Shown: positions 7,862 through 17,228, counted from the stretch's first letter. The stretch is DNA of 64,000 bases from Beijerinckiaceae bacterium RH AL1 (GCA_901457705.2 LR590083.2:1054597-1118596), one strand, 5' to 3'. A program made the numbers and translations. Notes: generated by a model from the sequence alone, not told the origin.

Positions 7862-9628
7862 GTGCTCAAGACGATCGTCTACCTGCTCGCGGCCTCGGTC
7901 GTGTTCGTCTCCCTGTCGCGGCGATTCGGCTTCGGCTCGATCCTCGGCTACCTCATCGCCGGCGCGGTGATCGGGCCCGGCGCGCTGCGTCTCGTCACGG
8001 ACGTCGAGACGATCAAGGAGATCTCCGAGTTCGGCGTGCTCATGCTCCTGTTCCTGGTCGGGCTGGAGCTGAGGCCGCAGCGCGTCTGGCTGATGCGCCG
8101 CTCGGTGTTCGGGCTCGGCACGGCCCAGGTTGCGGTCACGGGCGCACTTCTCGCCGCCGGCATCGGCTGGACGTCGCAGCTCGACGTGCGCGAAAGCCTC
8201 GTGCTCGGCGTCAGCCTTGCCTTCTCGTCGACGGCGATCGTCCTGCCGATGCTGGGCGAGCGCGACCTGCTCGGCACCGGCGCGGGACGCGATGCCTTCG
8301 CGGTCCTGCTGTTCCAGGATATCGCCACGGTGCCGCTTGCCGCCCTCGTCCCGCTGATCGGCGACAACGGCGGCGTCGCCGGCCCGCTCTGGCCGCCGAT
8401 TCTGAAGGCGATGGCGGCGGTGGCGCTGATCCTGCTCGGCGGCCGCTACGTGGTGCGGCCGCTGTTCCGGATCGTCGGCGGCATCAAGACCGGCGAGGTC
8501 TTCACCGCCACCGCGCTGCTGGTCGTCGCCGGCGCGGCCGTCGTCGCGGGTCTCGCCGGCCTGCCGATGTCGCTCGGCGCGTTCGCGGCCGGCGTCATTC
8601 TCTCGGAGTCCGAGTACCGCCACGAGCTGCAGGTCGACATCGAGCCGTTCGAGGGGTTGCTGCTCGGCTTCTTCTTTATCTCGATCGGCATGTCGGCCGA
8701 TCTCAGCCTGATGGTGAGCGAGCCGCTGAAGGTCGTCGGCTCGGTGCTCGGCCTCATCCTCGTCAAGGTGGTCGTCGCGTTCGTGCTCGAGCTTGCGGCC
8801 ACGCGCAATCCGGCGCGGTCGGCGCGCTTCGCGCTTGCGCTCAACCAGGGCAGCGAGTTCGGCTTCGTGCTGTTCAGCGCGGCTTTGGCCGCAGGCGTCA
8901 TCGGCGAGCATGCGCTCGGGCGCTCGACGCTCGTCGTGGCGCTGTCGATGGCGGCAAGCCCGATGCTCTTCGCGCTGTCCGAGCGCTTCCTCCTGCCGCG
9001 CCTGCGCGGGTCGACGCCGCCCAAGCGCGAGGAGCCGATCGACGCCAGCCCCGCGCCGGTCATCATCGCCGGCTTCGGGCGCATGGGCCAGATCGTCGGC
9101 CGCGTCATGCGCATGCGCCACATCGCCTTCAATGCGCTCGACGACGATCCCGACAACGTCGAGACGATCCGCCGCTTCGGCCAGAAAGTGTTCTTCGGCG
9201 ATCCGACGCGCATCGAGCTGCTGCGCGCGGTAGGCGCCGAGCAGGCCAAGGTGCTCGTCGTGACTCTCGACGACCAGGCGCAGACGCTGGCGACCGTCGA
9301 GCGCGCGAAGACCGCGTTTCCGCACCTGAAGATCTTCGCGCGGGCGCGCAACCGCCAGCACGCGCATCTTCTGATGGAGTACGACATCGCCGGGATCGTC
9401 CGCGAGACGTTCTTCTCCAGCCTGCGGCTGACGGAGCAGGTCCTGGAATCGCTCGGGATCGACCCCGAGGAGGCGCGGCGCACCGTCGAGGCATTCCGGG
9501 AGAAGGACGAGAAGGCGCTTGTCCTGCAGCACGACATCTACGACGACGAGTCGAAGCTGATCCAGAGCTCCAAGGAGATCGCCGAGGAGCTCGAATCGCT
9601 GTTCGAGGAGGACAAGGCGACGGCCTGA
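7862..9628 (+). CDS. CPA2 family cation:proton antiporter, KefB/KefC type
   Basis: A 588-residue inner-membrane K+/H+ antiporter-like protein. The N-terminal two thirds carry about 12 membrane segments with the family motifs GSILGYLIAGAVIGP, FGVLMLLFLVGLEL and LLFQDIATVPLAAL. The C-terminal third is a TrkA-N (RCK) domain beginning PVIIAGFGRMGQIVGRVM, a nucleotide-binding GxGxxG fold, ending in an acidic helix. I chose the GTG at 7862 because GGAGG lies 4 bases upstream; an ATG at 7844 in the same frame would add six residues. Without the glutathione-site residues in view I cannot say KefB rather than KefC. Confidence 0.9.
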   Translation: MLKTIVYLLAASVVFVSLSRRFGFGSILGYLIAGAVIGPGALRLVTDVETIKEISEFGVLMLLFLVGLELRPQRVWLMRRSVFGLGTAQVAVTGALLAAGIGWTSQLDVRESLVLGVSLAFSSTAIVLPMLGERDLLGTGAGRDAFAVLLFQDIATVPLAALVPLIGDNGGVAGPLWPPILKAMAAVALILLGGRYVVRPLFRIVGGIKTGEVFTATALLVVAGAAVVAGLAGLPMSLGAFAAGVILSESEYRHELQVDIEPFEGLLLGFFFISIGMSADLSLMVSEPLKVVGSVLGLILVKVVVAFVLELAATRNPARSARFALALNQGSEFGFVLFSAALAAGVIGEHALGRSTLVVALSMAASPMLFALSERFLLPRLRGSTPPKREEPIDASPAPVIIAGFGRMGQIVGRVMRMRHIAFNALDDDPDNVETIRRFGQKVFFGDPTRIELLRAVGAEQAKVLVVTLDDQAQTLATVERAKTAFPHLKIFARARNRQHAHLLMEYDIAGIVRETFFSSLRLTEQVLESLGIDPEEARRTVEAFREKDEKALVLQHDIYDDESKLIQSSKEIAEELESLFEEDKATA

Positions 9629-9777
9629 GGCGTGCCGCTCAGCTCGAGCTGTTGCCGGCGCTGCGCGGCATCCCGCCGCGCACGCCCGGCGAAAGCGGGA
9701 GGTTTTCGCATTGCCGCAGCGGCGTCTTCCGTTTTAGACAAGCTCTAGAGAACGAAAATTCAGCAAGGGTGGACGCC

Positions 9778-10074
9778 ATGTGCCGCATGTTCGCGCACCA
9801 GCCCATGAGCAACTACGAGGCGCAGACGCGCTCGGTCCGCATCGGCGGCCATTCGACCTCGATCCGGCTCGAGACGACGTTCTGGGACATCCTCGAGGAG
9901 ATCGCCGCCTGCGAGGGGACGAGCGTCGCCAAGTTCATCACGACGCTGCACGACGAGGTCCTCGCGCACCGCGGCGAGGTGCAGAACCTCGCCTCGCTGC
10001 TGCGGTGCTCGTGCGTGCTCTACGTCTCGCAGAACGCCGACCGCCCGCTGATGCCGGCGGTCGCCGCGGAGTAG
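9778..10074 (+). CDS. Ribbon-helix-helix domain protein
   Basis: A 98-residue protein with RSVRIGGHSTSIRLETTFWD followed by ILEEIAACEGTSVAKFITTL. This is the beta-strand plus two-helix layout of the RHH_4 family, widespread in alphaproteobacteria and often annotated loosely as arylsulfate sulfotransferase-like. A DNA-binding role is likely by fold; the target is unknown. The ATG at 9778 gives the normal length. It converges on the small exported protein at 10076 with one base between stops. Confidence 0.78.
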   Translation: MCRMFAHQPMSNYEAQTRSVRIGGHSTSIRLETTFWDILEEIAACEGTSVAKFITTLHDEVLAHRGEVQNLASLLRCSCVLYVSQNADRPLMPAVAAE

Positions 10075-10075
10075 C

Positions 10076-10414
10076 TCACGGCTTCGCGCCGGCCGACGGC
10101 TGGTCCGTCGGTGCCCCGGGATAGGCGGTCGCCGGCGTGCCGGTCGACGCCTTCGCGCCTTCCGATCCCGCCGAGCCGCCGGGTCCTGGCTTCGCCGCCG
10201 CGTCGCTTTTCGGCGTGACCGGCTTGCCGTGGTCGCCGGCCGCCGGCGTGCCGGCGGGCGAGCCTGGATAGGCCGCAGAGTCTGGCTTCGCGGCCGAGCC
10301 CGAGGCGTGGTGATGGTGCTTGCGGGCCTGCGCCGGCGCCGCAAGGAGGAGCGCCAGCACAGCCAGCGCCCCTGTCGTCAAAAATAGTCTCGACGCCCGC
10401 ACCTTAGACGTCAT
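10076..10414 (-). CDS. Exported His/Pro/Ala-rich small protein
   Basis: A 112-residue product with a signal peptide (hydrophobic core LFLTTGALAVLALLLAAPA, cleavage after AQA), then a histidine cluster (RKHHHHASG) and a low-complexity Pro/Gly/Ala/Lys tail with repeated YPGSPAG/YPGAPT-like units. The start overlaps the end of the GMC oxidoreductase gene by 11 bp, so it may be translationally coupled to it. The His cluster could bind metal; I know no characterised homologue. Confidence 0.6.
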   Translation of the reverse strand: MTSKVRASRLFLTTGALAVLALLLAAPAQARKHHHHASGSAAKPDSAAYPGSPAGTPAAGDHGKPVTPKSDAAAKPGPGGSAGSEGAKASTGTPATAYPGAPTDQPSAGAKP

Positions 10415-11972
10415 GCCGCTTCATCGAGTTGGCGATGTGGTCCGCCTGGCGGATCGCCAGCGACACGATCGTCAGCGTCGGGTTGCAGCCGGCGCCCGAC
10501 GTGAACTGGCTGCCGTCGGAGACGAACAGGTTCTTGATGTCGTGCGTGCGGCCGTTGCGGTCGACGACGCCGTCGCGCGGCTTCTCGCTCATCCGGCAGG
10601 TGCCCATGTTGTGCGTCGACGGATAGGGCGGCGTCGGGAACGTCTGCGTCGCGCCGACGGCGTCGTAGACCGCCGCGCCCTGCTGGTAGGCGTGCTTGCG
10701 CATCGCGATGTCGTTGGGGTGATCGTCGAAGTGCACGCTCGCCACCGGCATGCCGTGCGCGTCTTTCACCACCGGATCGAGGGTGATGCGGTTGTCGGCC
10801 TGCGGCATGTCCTCGCCGATGAGCCACATGCCGGCCATCCGCGGATAGGCCTCCATGGCGCTCGTGAACGTGCGGCCCCAGGCGCCGGGCTTCAGGAACG
10901 CCGCCATGAACGGCACGCCGAGCGAGATCGTCTCCATCTCGTAGCCGCCGACGAAGCCGCGCGACGGATCGTTCTTCGCCTCGTCGCGGATGATGCCGGC
11001 CATCGTCGTGCCGCGGTACATGTGCACCGGCTTCTCGAACACGCCGTACACGCTGCCGGTCATGTGGCGCATGTAGTTGCGCCCGACCTGGCCCGAGGAG
11101 TTGGCGAGCCCGTCCGGGAACATGTTCGAGGCGCTGTTGAGCAGCAGCCGCGGGCTCTCGAGCGAGTTGCCGGCGACGCAGACGATGCGCGCTTTCTGGC
11201 GCTGCTTGACGCCCTTCTCGTCGGCATAGACGACGCCCGTCACCTTGCCCGACCTGTCGTGCTCGATCTGCAGCACCATCGACTTCGGGCGCACCTCGAG
11301 ATTGCCCGTCGCCTCGCCCTTCGGGATCTCGGTGTAGAGTGTCGACCACTTGGCGCCCGACTTGCAGCCCTGGAAGCAGAAGCCGATCTGCTGGCACGAG
11401 CCGCGGCCGTCACGGGGCTGCGAGTTGATAGCCATGCGGCCGGTGTGGCACTCCTTGTAGCCGAGCTTGGCCGCGCCCGCGGCCATCACCTTGAAGTTGT
11501 TGTTGCCGGGCAGGCCGGGGATCCCGTTGGTGCGCGTGACGCCCATCTTGGTCTCGGCCTTGGTGTACCAGGGGTCCATCTCCTCGCGGCTGATCGGCCA
11601 GTCGAGAAGGTTGGCGCCTTTGATGTCCGAGTAGGTCGTCTTGATCTTGAACTCGTGCGGCTCGAAGCGCAGCGAGGCGCCGGCCCAGTGCACGGTCGAG
11701 CCGCCGACCGATTTGACGATCCATGCCGGCAGGTTCGGGAAGTCCTTGGCGACCTGCCAGGTGCCGGAGTCGGTGCGCGGGTCGCGCCAGGCGAGCTGCG
11801 CGAAGCTTTCCCACTCGTCGTTGACGAAATCCGGGATCTCGTTGCGCGCGCCGGCCTCGAGGATCACCACCTTGACGCCCTTTTGCGCCAGCTCGTTGCC
11901 GAGGGTGCCGCCACCGGCGCCGGAGCCGACGATCACGACGACGCTGTCGTCGCTCAGATCGAAATGAGCCAT
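10404..11972 (-). CDS. GMC family oxidoreductase
   Basis: A 522-residue flavoprotein of the glucose-methanol-choline family, oxidising an alcohol or sugar. The N-terminus has the FAD dinucleotide motif VVIVGSGAGGGTLGNELA and then VVILEAGA. SVGGSTVHWAGASLRF and the C-terminal NLFVSDGSQFTSGAGCNPTLTIVSLAIR complete the fold, with GTCRM before it. The closest type is the large subunit of membrane gluconate/sugar-alcohol dehydrogenases, supported by the gluconate dehydrogenase subunit 3-like gene 37 bp upstream. GGAGG lies five bases before the ATG at 11972. The substrate cannot be read from sequence. A cytochrome c subunit, usual in such complexes, is not adjacent. Confidence 0.88.
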   Translation of the reverse strand: MAHFDLSDDSVVVIVGSGAGGGTLGNELAQKGVKVVILEAGARNEIPDFVNDEWESFAQLAWRDPRTDSGTWQVAKDFPNLPAWIVKSVGGSTVHWAGASLRFEPHEFKIKTTYSDIKGANLLDWPISREEMDPWYTKAETKMGVTRTNGIPGLPGNNNFKVMAAGAAKLGYKECHTGRMAINSQPRDGRGSCQQIGFCFQGCKSGAKWSTLYTEIPKGEATGNLEVRPKSMVLQIEHDRSGKVTGVVYADEKGVKQRQKARIVCVAGNSLESPRLLLNSASNMFPDGLANSSGQVGRNYMRHMTGSVYGVFEKPVHMYRGTTMAGIIRDEAKNDPSRGFVGGYEMETISLGVPFMAAFLKPGAWGRTFTSAMEAYPRMAGMWLIGEDMPQADNRITLDPVVKDAHGMPVASVHFDDHPNDIAMRKHAYQQGAAVYDAVGATQTFPTPPYPSTHNMGTCRMSEKPRDGVVDRNGRTHDIKNLFVSDGSQFTSGAGCNPTLTIVSLAIRQADHIANSMKRHDV

Positions 11973-12009
11973 GTCTTCCTCCAAACGATTTTAATATCGG
12001 CGCCGGCGT

Positions 12010-12543
12010 TTACGCCTTGGGCAGCCAGTCGATGTCGTTGAATCCGCGCTGGATGTAGCCGCCCTTGTCGGCGGACGAGCCCTCGTAGCCGAACTTCGGC
12101 CAGATCTCGTGCTGGTTGTAGACCGACACGACGAGGTCGGAGCGCACCTTCTGGAAGAAGTCTGAGTCCTCGATGCCCTGCAGCAGCGCGACACGGTCGG
12201 CTTCCCAACCGACGTCGTTGTAGTTCGACTTGTGCTTGTCCTGCGCCGCGAGGTTGAGGCGGAGCACGCCGTTCTCCAGCATCTCCTTCACCTTCGGATC
12301 GGCGCCGGCCTTGTCGTTCCAGGGCTTCACCGCGGTGATGTAGACGCTGTCGCCGAGGAAATCGTGCGGGTAGATGTCGCGCGCCATCTTGACGAGCGTC
12401 TTCATCGTCTCGGGCTTCAGCGCGCCGCCCTCGGCCCAGGCCTCGCTGACGGCGCCGGCCGCGGCAACGGCCGGGATGGTCGCCGCGCCGGCCTTGAGGA
12501 CGAAGCGGCGGCTGAACTTCGACCGCGGATCGACTTCTCTCAT
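12010..12543 (-). CDS. Tat-exported gluconate 2-dehydrogenase subunit 3-like protein
   Basis: A 177-residue protein with a twin-arginine signal (SRRFVLKAGAATIPAVAAAG, cleavage after AWA). The mature part contains ARDIYPHDFLGDSVYI and ends GGYIQRGFNDIDWLPK, resembling the small (subunit 3) component that escorts GMC-type dehydrogenase large subunits through the Tat system. The GMC gene follows on the same strand, so the two likely form one periplasmic dehydrogenase. No cytochrome c gene accompanies them here. Confidence 0.78.
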   Translation of the reverse strand: MREVDPRSKFSRRFVLKAGAATIPAVAAAGAVSEAWAEGGALKPETMKTLVKMARDIYPHDFLGDSVYITAVKPWNDKAGADPKVKEMLENGVLRLNLAAQDKHKSNYNDVGWEADRVALLQGIEDSDFFQKVRSDLVVSVYNQHEIWPKFGYEGSSADKGGYIQRGFNDIDWLPKA

Positions 12544-12586
12544 TGGTTCTCCTCCCTAATGTCGCTTTTGCAATTTTCGTTTGTGC

Positions 12587-12988
12587 TCAGACGAAGCGGC
12601 CGCCGCGCTGGATGACCTCGATCTTGTAGCCGTCGGGGTCCGAGATGAAGAAGAAGCGCGCTAGCGTCTTGCCCTCGTGCTTGAAGTCCTTGGCATCGCC
12701 CGGCTTCAGGCCGGCCTTCTCCAGCCGCTCGTGCTCGGCGTCGACGTCGTCGACCGTCACCGCGAGATGGCCGTAGCCGTTGCCGAGGTCGTAAGGGGTC
12801 TTCTGCTCGCGATTGACGGTGAGCTCGATCTCGAACGGCGACTCCTCGTTGCGCAGGTAGATCAGCGCGAAGGATCCGAAATCGAACTTGTCGGCGATCT
12901 TCAGCCTAAACGCCTTGTCGTAGAACTCGACCGCGCGCGCCTCGTCGAGCACGCGGATCATGGAATGTACGGCCTTGGCCTTGGTCAT
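12587..12988 (-). CDS. VOC family protein, glyoxalase I-like
   Basis: A 133-residue vicinal-oxygen-chelate protein. It reads MIRVLDEARAVEFYDKAFRL, then GYGHLAVTVDDVDAEHERLE and ISDPDGYKIEVIQRGG. This is close to lactoylglutathione lyase, which turns the methylglyoxal-glutathione hemithioacetal into lactoylglutathione. The metal ligands expected are His near residue 8 (VHSMIRV), Glu near 54 (FEIELT), His near 74 (GHLAV) and Glu near 126 (KIEVI), and all can be seen. It sits 43 bp upstream of the Tat protein gene on the same strand and may be co-transcribed with the dehydrogenase genes. Confidence 0.82.
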   Translation of the reverse strand: MTKAKAVHSMIRVLDEARAVEFYDKAFRLKIADKFDFGSFALIYLRNEESPFEIELTVNREQKTPYDLGNGYGHLAVTVDDVDAEHERLEKAGLKPGDAKDFKHEGKTLARFFFISDPDGYKIEVIQRGGRFV

Positions 12989-13371
12989 GGAGTCCTATCC
13001 CGAAGCTATCTCATCGACGCGGCCCGACGAGGCTACAGACCGCCGCCGCGAGCCGGACGCAGTCCGGGTCCCGAAGCGAGCCGGGCGTCACCAGGTCGAG
13101 GCCGGCAGGCGCGAGCCGGACCCCGGTGCCCGGTGCCCGTCTGCAGGGCGATCATGGGTCGGCGCCCGCGTGCCCGGGTGGTATCGGGCTGTTGCGCCGC
13201 GCCCCCGCCCCTCGGCCAAAAGGCGGAGGAATCAGGGGCTTTTCGGGTGCCGGCCCGCTCGCGCCTGTGCACGACGGGGCGCTGCGGGCCGCTCAGCCCT
13301 TGCGCGCGTTGATCTCGCCTCCCGACTCTGAGAAGAACGGCCAAGGTCAGAAGAGGCGGGATCGGGAGACC
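12989..13371. other. Intergenic stretch upstream of uppP
   Basis: About 380 bp between divergent genes (VOC on minus, uppP on plus). Open frames cross it on both strands but are arginine/proline-rich and look like frame shadows of GC-rich DNA. The only structure I see is a 6-bp hairpin (13053-13058 with 13062-13067) without a T-run. It should contain both promoters; none is obvious by eye. Confidence 0.5.
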
Positions 13372-14247
13372 ATGACGGACGCCTGCACGTCGGGGCTCGA
13401 CACCGGTTTCGTCGAGCTCGGCTATCTGAAGGTCGGCTTCCTCGGAATCGTGCAGGGGATCACCGAGCTTTTGCCGATCTCGTCGACCGCGCACATGCGC
13501 GTCATCCCCGCGCTGCTCGGCTGGCAGGATCCCGGCTCAGCCTTTTCGGCGGCGATGCAGCTCGCCGCGCTCGCCGCCGTCGTCTCCTATTTCTGGGCCG
13601 ACGTGCAGGGGCTTGCCGAGGGGACGCTAGCCGCAATCAAGCGCCGCGACTTCGAGGACTGGAACTTCCGGTTCTTCATGTGGATCATCTTCGCCACCGT
13701 GCCGATCGCGATCTTCGGTCTCGTGCTGAAGTCGAAGCTCAACGCCTGCAACTCGCCGCTGCGTACGCTCGCCGTCATCGGCGTCGCCTGCATCGTGATG
13801 GGCGCGCTGCTCGCCTATGCCGAGCGCGCCGCGAAGCACGTGCGCACGATCGACAACGTCTCGCTGTGGGATGCGATGATCGTCGGCTTCGCGCAGGTCG
13901 GCGCGCTGATCCCCGGCGTCTCGCGCTCGGGCTCGACGCTGACGGCCGCGCTCTTCCTTGGCCTAAAGCGCGAGGAGGCGGCGCGCTTCTCCTTCCTCAT
14001 CGGCATCCCGGCGATCGCGCTCGCCGGCCTCGCCGAGCTCTTCGCCTTGCGCAAGGCCGGCCTCGGCCTGCACGGCTGGTCGATCCTGATCTTCGGCCTG
14101 ATGGTCGCCTCGGTCTCGGCGTTTGCGGCGATCTGGGGCCTGATGCGGGTGCTCGAGCGCTTCTCGGCCTGGCCGTTCGTGATCTACCGCTTCGTGCTCG
14201 GCATCTTCCTCGTCGTCAGCGTCGTCATGGGCTTCCTGCCGAACTGA
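13372..14247 (+). CDS. uppP: Undecaprenyl-diphosphate phosphatase
   Basis: UppP (BacA) recycles undecaprenyl pyrophosphate to the monophosphate carrier for cell-wall synthesis; raised dosage gives bacitracin resistance. The 291-residue protein has GIVQGITELLPISSTAHM near residue 25 (the glutamate-containing motif) and PGVSRSGSTLTAALFLGL near residue 180 (the arginine motif), with 7-8 membrane helices. The ATG at 13372 is preceded by GGGAG. The open frame extends far upstream but without conserved sequence. It marks the left chromosomal flank of the phage block. Confidence 0.95.
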   Translation: MTDACTSGLDTGFVELGYLKVGFLGIVQGITELLPISSTAHMRVIPALLGWQDPGSAFSAAMQLAALAAVVSYFWADVQGLAEGTLAAIKRRDFEDWNFRFFMWIIFATVPIAIFGLVLKSKLNACNSPLRTLAVIGVACIVMGALLAYAERAAKHVRTIDNVSLWDAMIVGFAQVGALIPGVSRSGSTLTAALFLGLKREEAARFSFLIGIPAIALAGLAELFALRKAGLGLHGWSILIFGLMVASVSAFAAIWGLMRVLERFSAWPFVIYRFVLGIFLVVSVVMGFLPN

Positions 14248-14413
14248 CGCCACGCGCCTCGGCGGCGCTGCCCATTGCGCCAATCGTGGCGGCGGCGACC
14301 CGATTGACGCGTGACGGATTTCGACGCCCTATGCGCGCATGCCGGGCCCGACCTGCGTCGCGACGCCGGCCCCTTTTCGAAATCCTCGATCGAAAGAGCG
14401 GACCGACCGCCGC

Positions 14414-15727
14414 ATGGTGTCGAAAGACGGCGTGACCTTCAGCCCTGCGCAGGAGGCCGCGCAGGCGCTGCTGGACGGCCCCGCCCGCTACGTCTGCCTT
14501 GCCGGCGGCGCACGCTCCGGTAAGACCTTCCTCATCACCCGCGCGATCGTCGCGCGCGCCATGCAGGCGCCGGACTCGCGACACGCGCTGCTCCGCCTGC
14601 ACACGAATCACGCGAACGCCTCGCTCGCCAAGGACACGCTGCCGACTGGGATGCGGCGCTGCTTCGAGCACGTCACCTGGAAGGAATACCGCCAGGACGG
14701 TGTCGTCGTCCTCGACAACGGCGCGCGCCTCACCATCGGTGGCCTCGATACGAGAGATCGCGTCGACAAGATCCTCGGGCTTGAGTTCGTCAGCGTCTTT
14801 CTCAACGAGGCCTCGCAGATCCCGTACAAGTCGGCGCTCGTCGCCTTCACCCGGCTGGCGCAGATGGTGCCCGGCCTCACCCAGCGCGCCTACGTCGACC
14901 TCAACCCGACGGCGAAGTCGCACTGGACGAACCTTCTCTTCGGCGAGAAGCGCGAGCCGACGACGCGCAATCCGCTGACCAACCCGGACCTCTACGCCCG
15001 GGCCTTCCTGAACCCGGTCGACAACGCCGCGAACCTGTCGCCGGCCTTCATCGCCAGCCTCGCGGCGCTGCCGGAGCGCCAGCGCAAGCGCTTCTACGAA
15101 GGCGTCTATGTCGACGCCCTCGACGACGCGCTCTGGTCTTACGAGATCATCGACATGCACCGCTGCGAGGCGCTGCCGGTCGAGCTACGGAAGAGCGTGG
15201 TCGTCGCGGTCGATCCCTCCGGCGCGCAGAGCCCGGACGACGACCGCGACGAGATCGGCATCGTCGTCGCCGCGCGCGGCCAGGACGGCGATGCCTATGT
15301 TCTCGACGACCTCTCCTGCCGCGAGGCGGCGCCGGCCTGGGCGCGGCGGGCGGTGCATGCCTTTCATGAGTATCGGGCCGACTGTATCGTCGCCGAGAGC
15401 AACTTCGGCGGCGACATGGTCCGCGCGACGATCCACGCCGCCGACCCCAACGTGCCGGTGAAGACGGTAACGGCGAGCCGCGGCAAGGCGGTGCGCGCGG
15501 AGCCGATCTCGATGCGCTATGCGCTGGGCCAGGTGCACCACGTCGGGCGCTTCGGCAAGCTCGAGGACCAGCTCTGCGCCTTCTCCGGCGCCGGCTACAG
15601 CGGCCAGGGCAGCCCCGATCACGCCGACGCGGCGATCTGGGCGCTGACGCATCTCTTCGGCGACGAGCCCGGCATGATCGGCTTCATGCGGATCGTCGCC
15701 GACGGCGAGCCTCGCTCAGAGTTTTGA
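14414..15727 (+). CDS. Phage terminase large subunit
   Basis: The ATP-driven motor and nuclease that packages phage DNA. The 437-residue product has Walker A in CLAGGARSGKTFLITRAI (near residue 35), Walker B in EFVSVFLNEASQ (near 122), and the C-terminal RNase H-like nuclease beginning VVVAVDPSGA with later acidic residues (VAESNFGGD, SPDHADAAIWAL). The ATG at 14414 gives a normal N-terminus; the frame extends 25 codons upstream. No small-terminase gene is obvious in the 166 bp before it. The portal gene follows 17 bp later. Confidence 0.93.
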   Translation: MVSKDGVTFSPAQEAAQALLDGPARYVCLAGGARSGKTFLITRAIVARAMQAPDSRHALLRLHTNHANASLAKDTLPTGMRRCFEHVTWKEYRQDGVVVLDNGARLTIGGLDTRDRVDKILGLEFVSVFLNEASQIPYKSALVAFTRLAQMVPGLTQRAYVDLNPTAKSHWTNLLFGEKREPTTRNPLTNPDLYARAFLNPVDNAANLSPAFIASLAALPERQRKRFYEGVYVDALDDALWSYEIIDMHRCEALPVELRKSVVVAVDPSGAQSPDDDRDEIGIVVAARGQDGDAYVLDDLSCREAAPAWARRAVHAFHEYRADCIVAESNFGGDMVRATIHAADPNVPVKTVTASRGKAVRAEPISMRYALGQVHHVGRFGKLEDQLCAFSGAGYSGQGSPDHADAAIWALTHLFGDEPGMIGFMRIVADGEPRSEF

Positions 15728-15744
15728 ACGATCGGAGCCAAACC

Positions 15745-17115
15745 ATGGTCGACCGAACGACGGGTCGCGCCTCCTATGCGCTCGACCCCTACCAGGTCAG
15801 CCTGTCCTTCGCGGCGCGGCAGGCCGCGGGCGGCGAGGACTGGTTCGGCCCGCTGTCGCCGATCGCCCCGACGGCGCCGGCCAACGTCGCCGGGCGCCAG
15901 TGGGACTACCCCGCCGGCTACAACCTCGCGCTCGAGCCGCGGCCGTATTCGCCGGTCTCCTTCGCGACGCTGCGCCAGCTCGCCGACGGCTGGGACCTGC
16001 TGCGGCTCGTCATCGAGACGCGCAAGGACCAGATCGCGCGTCTCGCCTGGTCCATCAAGCCGCGCGCCGGGGGCGGCAAGCCCGACGCGCGCTGTGCCGC
16101 GATCACCGCCTTCTTCGCGCGGCCGGACGGCATCCATGGCTGGGCCGACTGGCTGCGGCTCCTGCTCGAAGAGTTGCTGGTCATCGACGCGCCGGCGCTC
16201 TACTACCGCCGGACGCGGGGCGGCCGTCTCGCGGCGCTGCTGCCGATCGACGGGGCGACGATCAAGCCGGTGATCGACGCCTGGGGGCGCACGCCGCAGC
16301 CCGGCACGGCCGACGGCAAGGTCGTCTGGCCGACGGCCTATCAGCAGGTGCTCAAAGGCTTTCCGGCCGTCGACTACACGACGCGCGACCTGGTCTACCG
16401 GCCGCGCAATGTCCGGGTGAACCGCGCCTACGGCTACTCACCCGTCGAGCAGGTGGTCACCACCGTCAACATCGCGCTGCGGCGGCAGCTGTTCCTGCTC
16501 GAGTATTTCACGGAAGGCAACATCCCGGACAGCCTGATCGGCGTGCCGGAAGGTTGGACGCCGGACCAGATCGCATCCTACCAGAAGTACTGGGACGCCT
16601 ATTTCTCCGGCGAGAGCGGGCGGCGCCGGCGGGCGAAATTTGTGCCCGGCGCGGCGGCGCAGAGCTTCGTGCAGACCAAGGAGCCCGAACTCAAGAGCGC
16701 CTTCGACGACTGGCTCGCGCGCCTCGTCTGCTTCGCCTTCTCGATCTCGCCGCAGGCGCTCGTCTCGCAGATGAACCGCGCCACCGCAGAGGTGCAGAAG
16801 ACGCTTGCCGAGGAGGAGGGGCTGGCGCCGCTGCTCGCCTGGGTGAAGGCGTTGATCGACGACGTCATCGCGGCCGAGCTCGACGGCGCCGACCTCGAGT
16901 TCGCCTGGACGCCGACCGAGACGATCGATCCCGCCCAGCAGGAGACGATCCTGTCGAGCTACACGAGCCGCGGCATCCTCACGCTGAACGAAGCGCGCGC
17001 CGCGCTCGGCCGCGAGCCGCTGGCGGACAGAGCCGCCGACACGCCGATGGCGCTGACGGGCGCGGGGTATGTCGGGCTCACCGCGAACGCCACCGCGACG
17101 AAGCCTGCGCGATGA
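15745..17115 (+). CDS. Phage portal protein
   Basis: Portal proteins form the dodecameric ring through which DNA enters the head. The 456-residue product has the family pattern: SFATLRQLADGWDLLRLVIE, RKDQIARLAWSI, ELLVIDAPALYYRR, and a C-terminal half with SISPQALVSQMNRATAE and the long-helix LAPLLAWVKALIDDVIA. The ATG at 15745 has CGGAG upstream; a TTG at 15724 is in frame. It is full length and shows no disruption. Confidence 0.92.
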   Translation: MVDRTTGRASYALDPYQVSLSFAARQAAGGEDWFGPLSPIAPTAPANVAGRQWDYPAGYNLALEPRPYSPVSFATLRQLADGWDLLRLVIETRKDQIARLAWSIKPRAGGGKPDARCAAITAFFARPDGIHGWADWLRLLLEELLVIDAPALYYRRTRGGRLAALLPIDGATIKPVIDAWGRTPQPGTADGKVVWPTAYQQVLKGFPAVDYTTRDLVYRPRNVRVNRAYGYSPVEQVVTTVNIALRRQLFLLEYFTEGNIPDSLIGVPEGWTPDQIASYQKYWDAYFSGESGRRRRAKFVPGAAAQSFVQTKEPELKSAFDDWLARLVCFAFSISPQALVSQMNRATAEVQKTLAEEEGLAPLLAWVKALIDDVIAAELDGADLEFAWTPTETIDPAQQETILSSYTSRGILTLNEARAALGREPLADRAADTPMALTGAGYVGLTANATATKPAR

Positions 17116-17228
17116 CTTGAGTGGCAAGAAGATCAGCATCGGTTCGCGCCGGCCGATGCGGGACATGTCCCTCCGGCCCGCCTTGCCATGGGTTTCGTCA
17201 GTGAAGCCTGCGGAGGGAATCCGGTCTG

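Noticed and set aside
7793-9532. A 579-codon open frame antisense to the KefB/C antiporter
   Set aside because: It is Arg/Asp/His-rich without domains and lies over a well-conserved transporter; long antisense frames are expected in GC-rich DNA.
13033-13494. A 153-codon minus-strand frame upstream of uppP
   Set aside because: It overlaps the uppP start region and is of low-complexity Arg/Gly/Pro character.
14311-14523. A possible small terminase subunit before the large one
   Set aside because: The 70-codon frame overlaps the large terminase in another frame and soon becomes Arg-rich. It has no recognisable HTH.
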